33,310 nucleotides of DNA. It comes from Gluconacetobacter entanii. Lineage in GTDB: Bacteria; Pseudomonadota; Alphaproteobacteria; Acetobacterales; Acetobacteraceae. A program made the position numbers and the translations under genes. The notes below the pieces were generated by a model, which saw only the letters and a list, made by a program, of their open reading frames with translations, was not told the origin of the DNA and ran no database searches. The stretch lies in the NCBI RefSeq assembly GCF_003206495.1, contig NZ_NKUF01000030.1:1-33310 (forward strand). The letters run 5' to 3'. Every line of letters begins with the position of its first letter. The stretch's first letter is position 1. Shown in pieces: positions 16,323-23,020 of the stretch.

Positions 16323-16460
16323 TACAGATCGACGGAAGTTGACGGCACACTGGCATGCGATGCGGTGGTATGGGACCTGAAGGCAAGATTGCTGGACCTG
16401 CCGCTGGCGATCCTGCTGGGCGCGGGATCAAGCATGGAACCTGTCACCACGGGTAACTGA
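16323..16460 (+). pseudogene. Enolase-superfamily (mandelate racemase-like) fragment
   Basis: The plus-strand frame ending TGA 16458-16460 contains VDGTLACDAVVWDLKAR followed by LLDLPLAILLGAGS. This is the conserved AxxAVDxALWDLxAKxxxxPLxxLLG block at the end of the N-terminal domain of mandelate-racemase/glucarate-dehydratase enzymes. Nothing else of the gene remains. It lies between the TPP enzyme stop and the first fluoride-riboswitch promoter, and may mark a deletion scar at the edge of the fluoride island. Confidence 0.55.
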
Positions 16461-16559
16461 CCGATTGCCGTAATTGGACCGGACAGAACAGGTAACGGAA
16501 ATCAGGCGTTGGGAACACGTTAAATTGCGAGGGAAGTTCAATACCCTGTGTGTATTGTC

Positions 16560-16589
16560 TTGACGTAAGAAGCAGATGTTCTCTATTAC
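16560..16589 (+). promoter_or_regulatory. Sigma-70-type promoter of the first fluoride operon
   Basis: TTGACG (16560-16565) and TATTAC (16584-16589), spaced by 18 bases, place transcription start near 16596, a few bases before the riboswitch aptamer at 16600. The fit of promoter and aptamer supports both calls. Confidence 0.65.
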
Positions 16590-16599
16590 TTTGGAATAC

Positions 16600-16677
16600 A
16601 GGGAGATGGGGTTCCTCCTTATAATCGCCATTTTGGCTGATGACTCCTGGCATAACGCGTGAAGCGCAAGCCGGAGG
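16600..16677 (+). ncRNA. Fluoride riboswitch 1 (crcB motif), ahead of the phosphatase operon
   Basis: The aptamer shows every part of the crcB motif. P1 is GGAG/CUCC around the loop AUGGGGUUC, P3 is GCC/GGC (16627-16636), and the conserved 3' strand UGAUGACUCC follows. The loop GGGGUU pairs with GACUCC as the pseudoknot, with G-U wobbles. Downstream, CUCCUGGC (16644-16651) can instead pair with GCCGGAG (16670-16676), which contains the Shine-Dalgarno of the phosphatase gene. Fluoride binding should lock the pseudoknot and free the ribosome site, giving translational ON control. Aptamer identity is firm from the consensus; the platform is inferred. Confidence 0.9.
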
Positions 16678-16685
16678 TATATCCA

Positions 16686-17339
16686 ATGACAGCCCTTGTT
16701 TTTCCGCCAGCATTATCACCGCATGGTGCATCACGTCTGGTTCTGGTCCGCCATGGCGAGGTACCGGGCATCAAACCGCCCAGTTTCCGGGGGACGCAGG
16801 ATCTTCCCCTGACGGATCGCGGCCGGGAGCAGGCCGCCGTGACAGCGCATTACCTGGCTTCGGCGCCTGATGTCAAAGTCGTTGCGTCCAGTCCCCTGTC
16901 ACGCTGTGTCGAGACTGCCAGGGCCATTGCCGATCATCATGGTGAGACTGTCTTCCCCATGGCTGGCTTGACGGATTTCAATTATGGCGACTGGCAGGGC
17001 CATTCCCACAAGGACATCGCTGCGGCATATCCTCAGGATTACGACGCATGGATGCAGACACCTGATCTCGCGCGCATCCCCAATGGTGACACGCTTGAAA
17101 CCGTTGCCCGACGTGCCGTAGGGGCTGCGCATGAAGCCCTTGCGCAGGCAGAAAACGGAACGGCCATTGTCGTAACACATGACAGCGTCATCAGGACATT
17201 GATACTCGCTATCTTACGCCTTCCTTTGCGCAATTACTGGAAATTCACGTCAGACCCCTGCGGTGTCAGCATCTTTACGCCGCGCTACGGTGAATGGTCC
17301 GTGGAACGTATCAACGAAAGTATCCACATCCGTAAGTAA
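16686..17339 (+). CDS. Histidine phosphatase (phosphoglycerate-mutase superfamily)
   Basis: A 217-residue cytoplasmic protein with the superfamily motifs: LVRHGE with the phospho-accepting His23 (Arg22), the TDRGREQA segment, SSPLSRCVETA with the second Arg, and VVTHDSVIR with His165. Members are phosphoglycerate mutases or broad phosphatases; the substrate is not evident. It is the first gene behind fluoride riboswitch 1, with GGAGG eight bases before ATG 16686. Because fluoride blocks enolase and raises 2-phosphoglycerate, a phosphatase acting on glycolytic phosphoesters would make sense, but that is inference. The next gene follows after 45 bases. Confidence 0.9.
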   Translation: MTALVFPPALSPHGASRLVLVRHGEVPGIKPPSFRGTQDLPLTDRGREQAAVTAHYLASAPDVKVVASSPLSRCVETARAIADHHGETVFPMAGLTDFNYGDWQGHSHKDIAAAYPQDYDAWMQTPDLARIPNGDTLETVARRAVGAAHEALAQAENGTAIVVTHDSVIRTLILAILRLPLRNYWKFTSDPCGVSIFTPRYGEWSVERINESIHIRK

Positions 17340-17384
17340 TTCCCCGGTTCTCCTGAACATCCCTGGACACGCAAAGGGTCTGCC

Positions 17385-17681
17385 ATGGACGGGCAACTGA
17401 ATGTGCGGCGGGTTCTCCTTGATGTTGACCTGTCCATGCGCGGCCCAACGCTGACTGCCGTTGCCGCGGCGATCCAGTCATCCCCCGGTGTGGCGGCCTG
17501 CAGCATTACCGTGACCGAAATCGACACGGAAACTATCGGAACGGATGTTACGATCGAGGGGGAGAACATGGATTACGAAAGTATTGTGGAGGCAATCGAA
17601 AAAACAGGGGCCGTGGTCCACAGTCTTGACCATCTTGCCACGGGCGACAGGCTTATCGAAAGTGTGCCACGACGCCGATGA
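17385..17681 (+). CDS. DUF211-family protein
   Basis: A 98-residue ferredoxin-like-fold protein: RRVLLDVDLSMRGPTLTAVA, then VAACSITVTEIDTETIGTDV and IEGENMDYESIVEAIEKTGAVVHSLD. This is the pattern of the DUF211 (MTH889-like) family, best known from archaea, with no established function; an oligomeric metal-binding role has been suggested from structures. Its start has AAGGG six bases upstream and its stop overlaps the next start (ATGA, 17678-17681), so the two are translationally coupled. The pairing suggests that DUF211 acts with the VIT-like membrane protein, perhaps as a cytoplasmic partner or sensor, in the fluoride response. Confidence 0.82.
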   Translation: MDGQLNVRRVLLDVDLSMRGPTLTAVAAAIQSSPGVAACSITVTEIDTETIGTDVTIEGENMDYESIVEAIEKTGAVVHSLDHLATGDRLIESVPRRR

Positions 17682-18235
17682 GATCCGGCCAGCCCCTGCG
17701 ATGGTTCCATGAAGTCGAGAACCGGCTTGATATTGTAGCGGGAACCGTGGACGGGATCCTGAATGCCATGACGCTGGCATCACGCAGTTTCCTCGGTCAT
17801 GGGCACGTCATAACGTACACGCTGGCATTTCGGGTGGGGATGGCCGCAGGGCTGACGACGCTGTTCGTATTTTTTGTTGCCCACTATGCACAGGAACGAA
17901 CCGCACTTGTCGGTATTGAAAGGGAACTGAACCTGCGTCCAAGCAGGCATATGTCTGCCACGGCTTTGGGGCGGAAAGCGCTCGTCAATTCCGTGCTAGG
18001 TGCGGTGCTTGCGGCCGTCTGTGGACTGGCGGGGTCAATGACACCGCTTCTTCTGGCCATGATACTTCCCGGTCCTTCATGGCTGGGCCTTCTGGCGACG
18101 CTCGCGCTGCTGGCGCTTATGGGCGTCGCCCTGGCCGGAACGGTTCACGGGTCCCGCGTTGCGTGGGGCGTGGCCCTGTTCGTTGGGGGCGGCGTGCTGG
18201 CCTATATCGGTCTTGAACTTGGTCTTGTTCAGTAA
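17678..18235 (+). CDS. VIT1/CCC1-like integral membrane protein
   Basis: A 185-residue protein with about five hydrophobic segments. The first contains VDGILNAMTLAS, similar to the DGxxxxxGL motif of the VIT1/CCC1 iron/manganese transporter family, and RVGMAAGLTTLFVFFVAHYAQERTALV follows with the family's helix-2 pattern (shown here as about residues 50-76). The C-terminal half has paired helices (LLLAMILPG, LGLLATLALLALMGVAL, ALFVGGGVLAYIGLELG). It is the last gene of the riboswitch-1 operon and overlaps DUF211. Its link to fluoride could be direct export or control of Mg/Mn, which fluoride complexes. Substrate unknown. Confidence 0.65.
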   Translation: MRSGQPLRWFHEVENRLDIVAGTVDGILNAMTLASRSFLGHGHVITYTLAFRVGMAAGLTTLFVFFVAHYAQERTALVGIERELNLRPSRHMSATALGRKALVNSVLGAVLAAVCGLAGSMTPLLLAMILPGPSWLGLLATLALLALMGVALAGTVHGSRVAWGVALFVGGGVLAYIGLELGLVQ

Positions 18236-18266
18236 AACCGCCCCGGATTGCCGTCATGAATATCCG

Positions 18267-18293
18267 CGCAGAAGGAGGACGTTTATTTCTGCG
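18267..18293. terminator. Hairpin between convergent genes
   Basis: CGCAGAA (18267-18273) pairs with TTCTGCG (18287-18293) between the VIT-like gene and the end of crcB, overlapping the last crcB codons. It could serve as a bidirectional terminator. Weak. Confidence 0.3.
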
Positions 18294-18732
18294 GAAGATC
18301 TGAATCATGCATGGGGGAGGCGTGGATGCTGGCAGAATGTCCGTTGACAGCTTCGGCGGATACATAGCCAAGGGCCGTGGCACCAAGACACAGCACCACA
18401 GACAGGGTGACATTGAGCAGGGCACGAACCAGGGCGCCATCCCGGGCGAGGTCGATGGTCTGGAGGCTGAAAGACGAAAATGTCGTGTAACCGCCGCAGA
18501 GTCCTGCCATGACGATCAACCGGGTTTCGTTTGACGCCGGAAAGCGGGCATGGGCGGCCGTCAGGGCGCTGAAAAAGGCAATGGCGAAAGAACCGGTTAT
18601 GTTGATCAGGATTGTACCCCAGGGTAACCGCTGGCTCCATGACAGTGTCAGGATACCTGCGTAATAACGGAGCAATGTCCCCATCGCGCCCGCGACAGCG
18701 ATCCACAGCGGGGTAAGGACGCCAGACATCAT
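18283..18732 (-). CDS. crcB: CrcB/Fluc fluoride channel
   Basis: A 149-residue membrane protein with four hydrophobic helices and the hallmark Fluc sequences: GAMGTLLRYY (helix 1), PWGTILINITGSFAIAF with the pore Asn44, and GLCGGYTTFSSFSLQT (residues 77-92) with the Thr/Phe/Ser residues of the fluoride track and the central Na+ site. Fluc is a dual-topology dimer in the inner membrane that lets fluoride leave the cell. The gene lies 60 bases after uspA on the minus strand; AAGGA precedes the start. A divergent fluoride riboswitch candidate lies upstream of uspA, so both may be induced by fluoride. The C-terminal tail (GHSASIHASPMHDSD) is unusually long and His-rich. Confidence 0.95.
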   Translation of the reverse strand: MMSGVLTPLWIAVAGAMGTLLRYYAGILTLSWSQRLPWGTILINITGSFAIAFFSALTAAHARFPASNETRLIVMAGLCGGYTTFSSFSLQTIDLARDGALVRALLNVTLSVVLCLGATALGYVSAEAVNGHSASIHASPMHDSDLPQK

Positions 18733-18792
18733 CGAAAACTATCCTTCATGCCTGCATGCATGTGCGCGCACCGCAGGCGTTCTGTTCAATAT

Positions 18793-19621
18793 TCAGTGGT
18801 GGGTCAGGATGGGAAGGGTGGCGTGGGTGAAAAGGTCCTGTGTCGGGCCACCGAACAGCCATTCAAGGAAATGCGGTCGGGTATAGGCCCCCATGATGAG
18901 GAGATCGGCATTCGCGGCCAGTGCATGGGTGCGGATCTGTTCCCCGACATCACCGTCGATCCTGAAGCGGTCAACAATGATCTGTACGCCCCGCCTGCCA
19001 AGGGTGCTGGCGAAAGCCGGCAACCGGGTTTCGTTGCCATCGTGTTCACCGATAATGAGCGTCACGCGCTCGGCGGTTTCCAGCAGCGGCATGGCGGCCG
19101 ATTATGGCGTTGTCGAGCGCGTGCGAGGGATGCCATCCGATCACCGGCCTGTGCCCGACGGAGGCATAGTCCTGCAATGGTGCAACAATCAGGGTGGCCT
19201 CGGCGTCATAGAGGATGCCCGCAAAGGCATCCACCACATAGGCCGGATCGCCTGCCCGGGGGCGGCCGTGAATGACAAAATCGGCGCTGCGTGCTTCCTG
19301 CGCCGCGATCTTGCGGACATCTCCCGCGATTTCGACCCACTGTCTGTCTGGCTGAGGGTGCGCGCCGGATGAGGCCGACCTTATCCAGGCGGAGGCTATT
19401 TCACGCAGCCTGTCAGCACGTTCCGTCACCTCGCGCGCAAAGCGCTGCTGTTCCTCGGTGGTGGGCATCCCTTCGTCGGGCGTCTGGAATGCAGGATTGT
19501 CCGCGAGGCGCGGATGCAGGATGCGAATCTGATCCGCACACAGCCGCTCGGCCAGCGCCCCGGCGGTCCCGAGTGTGAAAAGCGCGGTATCAGGTCGATC
19601 CAGAACAACCAGAAGGCGCAT
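18793..19621 (-). pseudogene. Two-domain universal stress protein (UspA), frameshifted
   Basis: The first part begins MRLLVVLDRPDTALFTLGTAG (ATG 19621, GGGGGAG upstream) and runs through DFVIHGRPRAGDPAYVVDAF and PVIGWHPSHALDNAI. Near 19090-19105 one base is gained or lost, and the next frame continues AAMPLLETAERVTLIIGEHD to ADLLIMGAYTRPHFLEWLFG and TLPILTHH. Together they form a tandem UspA of about 275 residues with the GAYxRPxxxE(W)xFGG ATP-loop-like motif near the end. The single frame change may be a real mutation or a sequencing error in a GC-rich run. UspA genes are known members of fluoride riboswitch regulons, which fits the crcB gene downstream. Confidence 0.8.
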
Positions 19622-19687
19622 GACGTCATTCTCCCCCAAACGGTCAGTCACGGAGCCATATGGTAAGGAGGAAAGACGTCGGACGGC

Positions 19688-19782
19688 TTCCCCCCATGCA
19701 GGCCCGCAGGGTAGGAATCATTAGCCTCCACCAGGGAAGCGGTTCGACCGCCATGTAGAGATCAGGCAGAATCCATTGCCAT
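19688..19782 (-). ncRNA. Candidate divergent fluoride riboswitch 3, ahead of uspA-crcB
   Basis: Read on the minus strand, 19780-19765 forms P1 GGCA/UGCC around AUGGAUUC. A long P3-like hairpin follows (CUCUAC with GUGGAG, inner GCGGU/ACCGC), then UAAUGAUUCCUACC, which matches the conserved 3' part of the crcB motif except for one G to A. The pseudoknot GGAUUC with GAUUCC has five of six pairs, and an extra A in the loop would make it perfect. UUCC-CCC (19717-19709) could switch to pair with GGG-GGAA (19695-19688). Location upstream of uspA and crcB fits. The deviations mean it could be variant, damaged or misread. Confidence 0.5.
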
Positions 19783-19879
19783 AACCAGTATCACCCGTGA
19801 ACGATGGTGCCTGTCAAGTGTTGGAAACGATATCGTCGCGGGAACCGGCATGATCGTCGTGACATGTCCATTGACCGCG

Positions 19880-19960
19880 CGGGGAGATGGAGTTCCTCCC
19901 ATAACCGCCCTCAGGGCTGATGACTCCTGCCCATGCGACATATGTTGTCGCGGCAGGAGA
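19880..19960 (+). ncRNA. Fluoride riboswitch 2 (crcB motif), ahead of enolase
   Basis: P1 GGGAG/CUCCC encloses AUGGAGUUC, P3 is GCCC/GGGC (19907-19917), and UGAUGACUCCUGCC follows. GGAGUU pairs with GACUCC as the pseudoknot. Immediately downstream CUCCUGCC (19924-19931) is perfectly complementary to GGCAGGAG (19952-19959), with an inner GCGACA/UGUCGC helix, giving a strong competing hairpin. A second helix, AUAUCCUUCC (19964-19973) with GGAAGGGUAU (19988-19997), can mask the enolase ribosome site. No U-run follows the hairpin, so translational rather than transcriptional control is likely. Confidence 0.92.
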
Positions 19961-20001
19961 GCCATATCCTTCCGCGACCATCGGGATGGAAGGGTATGAT
20001 G

Positions 20002-21339
20002 ATGGTTTCCGATAATGCTTTCCGCATCCACGGCATCGACGCGCTTGAAATCCTTGATTCCCGGGGCAATCCAACCATTCGTGTGATGCTGGTGCTCAAT
20101 AGCGGAACAGTGGCGGTTGCATCCGTTCCGTCCGGCGCGTCCACAGGGCAGTTCGAAGCCCACGAACTGCGTGATGGACCGCAACCGGATTCTGCGCCAT
20201 CAACACAGGGCCACGCCCGTTATGGCGGCAGGGGCGTATGCCGGGCGGTTGCCAATGTCCGTGATGTGATCGCGCCTTTGCTGATCGGACAGGATGTGCG
20301 ACGGCAGGCTGCCATCGACCGGATCATGCTGGAACGCGACGGAACCGGAAACAAGGCAGGGCTGGGTGCAAACGCGATCCTCGGCGTATCGATGGCCGTG
20401 GCGCGGGCGGCGGCCGCCGCTGCGGGCATTTCCCTATATGCCAGCCTCGGTGGAAGCGGCGCCCGCAGGCTGCCGGTCCCCATGATGAACGTGCTGAATG
20501 GCGGCCTGCACGCTGCCAACGGGCTGGAATTCCAGGAATTCATGATCGTGCCGCACGGTGCCCCGACCTTTTCGGAAGCCCTGCGCTATGGGAGCGAGAC
20601 TTTCCATGCGCTTCGTTCCCTCCTTCATGAACGGGGTCATGTTACCTCGGTCGGTGACGAAGGTGGCTTTGCACCAAAACTGGCAGACAACGAAACAGCC
20701 TGCGCCCTGATTGTCGAAGCGATCGAAAGGGCAGGGTATCGTCCCGGTCCCGATATCGCCATTGCGCTGGATCCGGCGGCCTCATCTTTTGGCCATGAGG
20801 GCGCTTATCGCCTGAAGGTAAACGGCACGCCCGTCACGCGCACTTCCGATGAAATGACTGCACTTTATGCGGAATGGATCGACCGCTATCCCATTGTTTC
20901 ACTGGAAGACGGGCTTGCCGAGGATGACTGGGCCGGCTTTGCGGGGCAGACTGCAAAACTCGGCGGACGTTTACAGATTGTTGGTGACGACATCTTCGTT
21001 ACCAATCCCGCGTTTATTGAGCGTGGCATCCGTGAAAAGACGGCCAATGCCGTGCTGATCAAGTTGAACCAGATCGGCACGGTGACGGAGACCATTGCTG
21101 CTGTTGACGCGGCAAGGCGCGCGGGGTGGGCCTATATCGTGTCTCATCGTTCTGGTGAGACGGAAGATACCTTCATCGCAGACTTTGCTGTCGCGATGGG
21201 CGGGGGACAGATCAAGACCGGTTCGCTTTGCCGAAGCGAGCGGATCGCGAAATATAACCGCCTGCTGGAGATCGAGCATGAACTCGGCAGCGAAGCGGAG
21301 TTTATATCTCCCTTCTTTCATGAGGGCTTGCGACAATAG
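20002..21339 (+). CDS. eno: Enolase (phosphopyruvate hydratase), fluoride-riboswitch controlled
   Basis: A 445-residue enolase: IDALEILDSRGNPT at the start, NGLEFQEFMIVP, SVGDEGGFAP, the metal ligands in IALDPAAS, SLEDGLAEDDW and VGDDIFVT, the signature VLIKLNQIGT with the catalytic Lys, then SHRSGETEDTF and KTGSLCRSERIAKYN. All active-site residues expected for conversion of 2-phosphoglycerate to phosphoenolpyruvate are present. Three ATGs (19996, 19999, 20002) follow GGAAGGG; 20002 has the best spacing. Enolase is the classical fluoride-inhibited glycolytic enzyme, so an extra copy switched on by fluoride probably compensates for inhibition or is itself less sensitive. Most strains would carry a separate housekeeping enolase. 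Confidence 0.95.
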   Translation: MVSDNAFRIHGIDALEILDSRGNPTIRVMLVLNSGTVAVASVPSGASTGQFEAHELRDGPQPDSAPSTQGHARYGGRGVCRAVANVRDVIAPLLIGQDVRRQAAIDRIMLERDGTGNKAGLGANAILGVSMAVARAAAAAAGISLYASLGGSGARRLPVPMMNVLNGGLHAANGLEFQEFMIVPHGAPTFSEALRYGSETFHALRSLLHERGHVTSVGDEGGFAPKLADNETACALIVEAIERAGYRPGPDIAIALDPAASSFGHEGAYRLKVNGTPVTRTSDEMTALYAEWIDRYPIVSLEDGLAEDDWAGFAGQTAKLGGRLQIVGDDIFVTNPAFIERGIREKTANAVLIKLNQIGTVTETIAAVDAARRAGWAYIVSHRSGETEDTFIADFAVAMGGGQIKTGSLCRSERIAKYNRLLEIEHELGSEAEFISPFFHEGLRQ

Positions 21340-21575
21340 CAACCGGATAACATCGTGATCAGGACATCGAATTGACGAAAATCCTGCCGGAGGGAACGCG
21401 TCCAATCCGGTAAAGGTGCCGTACATTCCCGCTGTCGGCAACGTTATCGTAAAGCCGATATGGACAAGGACATTTCCGCGTGGCGACATTGCGGGAACTG
21501 AACGCATGACAGGGCAGGCGGAGAGACCAGACTCCACCTGCGGACGCCAAACGTCACATCGTTATGATGCGATCC

Positions 21576-22412
21576 TCATTTTGTAATGAACGCGAGGATA
21601 TCTGCATTGATGACGTCTGCATGTGTCGTGTGCATGCCGTGCGGATAGCCGGGATAGATCTTCAGCGTACTGTTCCGAAGCAGCCTGTCCTGAAGGACCG
21701 CCGCGTTCCTGTATGGTACGACCTGATCATCATCGCCCTGCAGCACAAGCACCGGCACTGTGATGGCTTTCAGGTCGTCCGTCTGATCCGTTTCGGAGAA
21801 TGCCTTGATGCCTTCATAATGCGCCCTGGCGCTGCCCATCATGCCCTGACGCCACCAGTTGCGGATCGTGCCGTCCGAAACTTCTGCTCCCGGGCGGTTG
21901 AAGCCGTAGAACGGTCCGCTGGCTACATCGACAAAGAACTGCGCGCGATTGGCCGCAAGCCCCGCACGCAGTCCGTTCAGGACGGCGATCGGTGCGCCGT
22001 CGGGACTGCGGTCCGTCTGAACCATCAGGGGCGGCACGGAACTGATGAGCACGGCCCTGGCAACACGTCCCTGGGGCTGACCATATTTCGCGACATAGCG
22101 GGCAACCTGGCCCCCGCCGGTCGAATGTCCGACATGGATGGCGTTTTTCAGGTCAAGATGTTCGACAACGGCCGATGTATCCGCCGCATAATGATCCATG
22201 TCGTGCCCGTCGCTCACCTGTGCCGAGCGACCATGACCGCGACGGTCATGCGCGATCACGCGAAACCCCTTGCTCAGGAAAAACAGCATCTGCGTGTCCC
22301 AGTCATCAGCGCTGAGCGGCCAGCCATGATGGAAGACGATCGGCTGGGCACCCTTCGGTCCCCAGTCCTTGTAGAAGATCTCTACGCCGTCAGATGTCGT
22401 GACGAATGACAT
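21576..22412 (-). CDS. Alpha/beta hydrolase, non-heme haloperoxidase/arylesterase type
   Basis: A 278-residue enzyme that starts MSFVTTSDGVEIFYKDWG. HHGWPLSADDWD forms the oxyanion region, GHSTGGG holds nucleophile Ser97, LQGDDDQVVPY the acid and YPGYPHGMHTTH the His. Lengths and spacing are those of the cofactor-free haloperoxidase/perhydrolase family (usual triad Ser-Asp-His), which hydrolyse esters and can form peracids. GGAGG lies six bases before the ATG. It is divergent from merR with a typical MerR-type promoter in between, so it should be an induced target of that activator. Confidence 0.92.
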   Translation of the reverse strand: MSFVTTSDGVEIFYKDWGPKGAQPIVFHHGWPLSADDWDTQMLFFLSKGFRVIAHDRRGHGRSAQVSDGHDMDHYAADTSAVVEHLDLKNAIHVGHSTGGGQVARYVAKYGQPQGRVARAVLISSVPPLMVQTDRSPDGAPIAVLNGLRAGLAANRAQFFVDVASGPFYGFNRPGAEVSDGTIRNWWRQGMMGSARAHYEGIKAFSETDQTDDLKAITVPVLVLQGDDDQVVPYRNAAVLQDRLLRNSTLKIYPGYPHGMHTTHADVINADILAFITK

Positions 22413-22452
22413 GATACGCCTCCTTGCCGATCAATAACGGGATACTGGTCAG

Positions 22453-22483
22453 AGCCTAACGTTGAAGGTAGCTTCAAGGTCAA
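22453..22483 (-). promoter_or_regulatory. MerR-type promoter/operator 1 (hydrolase gene)
   Basis: On the minus strand TTGACC (-35, 22483-22478) and TAGGCT (-10, 22458-22453) are separated by 19 bp, the overlong spacer that MerR activators untwist. The spacer contains the dyad TTGAAG-CTAC-CTTCAA. Two closely similar sites lie at 23749-23818. Confidence 0.75.
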
Positions 22484-22510
22484 GCATGCGTTCATGACCG
22501 GGGGTAAATC

Positions 22511-23020
22511 ATGAAAATTGGAGAACTGGCACGGCTAAGTGGCCTGACACCGTCGAGGATCCGGTTCTATGAGCGCATCGGCCTGCTGAAAACGGTTGAC
22601 CGTCGGCCCAACGGATACCGGTCCTATCCGCAGCAGGCCGTGATGATCCTGGGGCTTATCACAACGGCGCAGCGGGCCGGGTTTACACTGGATGAAATCC
22701 GCACCCTGCTGCCCCCTGACCTGAAACACTGGGATCATGCTACATTGATGGATGCCCTGACACGCAAGATTGCGGATATCGAGGCCCTGCAGGTGCGTCT
22801 GGCCCAGAGCAGGGCGCATCTGCTTCGCCTGATCGAGGATATTCAGGCGCGTCCCGACGATATGGACTGTGCGGCCAATGCGCATCGTGTCCTGACGAAT
22901 ATGCTTGCGGAACATCCCGAATCCCTCGATGTCACGTCGGACGATATCCGCCTTCTGGATGCGGCGGACCGCCGCCAGTCGGTCAGCCCGGGGCGCCGCA
23001 AAAAGACGGCCTCCCGTTAA
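22511..23020 (+). CDS. MerR-family transcriptional regulator
   Basis: A 169-residue protein with the MerR winged helix at the N-terminus (MKIGELARLSGLTPSRIRFY, then ERIGLL and the wing RPNGYRSY) and a long dimerisation helix (about residues 75-118). The C-terminal segment lacks the Cys clusters of SoxR or metal-sensing members; one Cys lies in DDMDCAANAH, so a small-molecule or redox signal is possible. Three promoters nearby share a 19-bp spacer and matching dyad, which makes this protein the likely activator of the hydrolase, the DJ-1 protein and the reductase. Confidence 0.92.
   Translation: MKIGELARLSGLTPSRIRFYERIGLLKTVDRRPNGYRSYPQQAVMILGLITTAQRAGFTLDEIRTLLPPDLKHWDHATLMDALTRKIADIEALQVRLAQSRAHLLRLIEDIQARPDDMDCAANAHRVLTNMLAEHPESLDVTSDDIRLLDAADRRQSVSPGRRKKTASR

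Noticed and set aside
21564-22409. 281-codon plus-strand frame
   Set aside because: Exact antisense of the alpha/beta hydrolase, whose catalytic motifs are on the minus strand.
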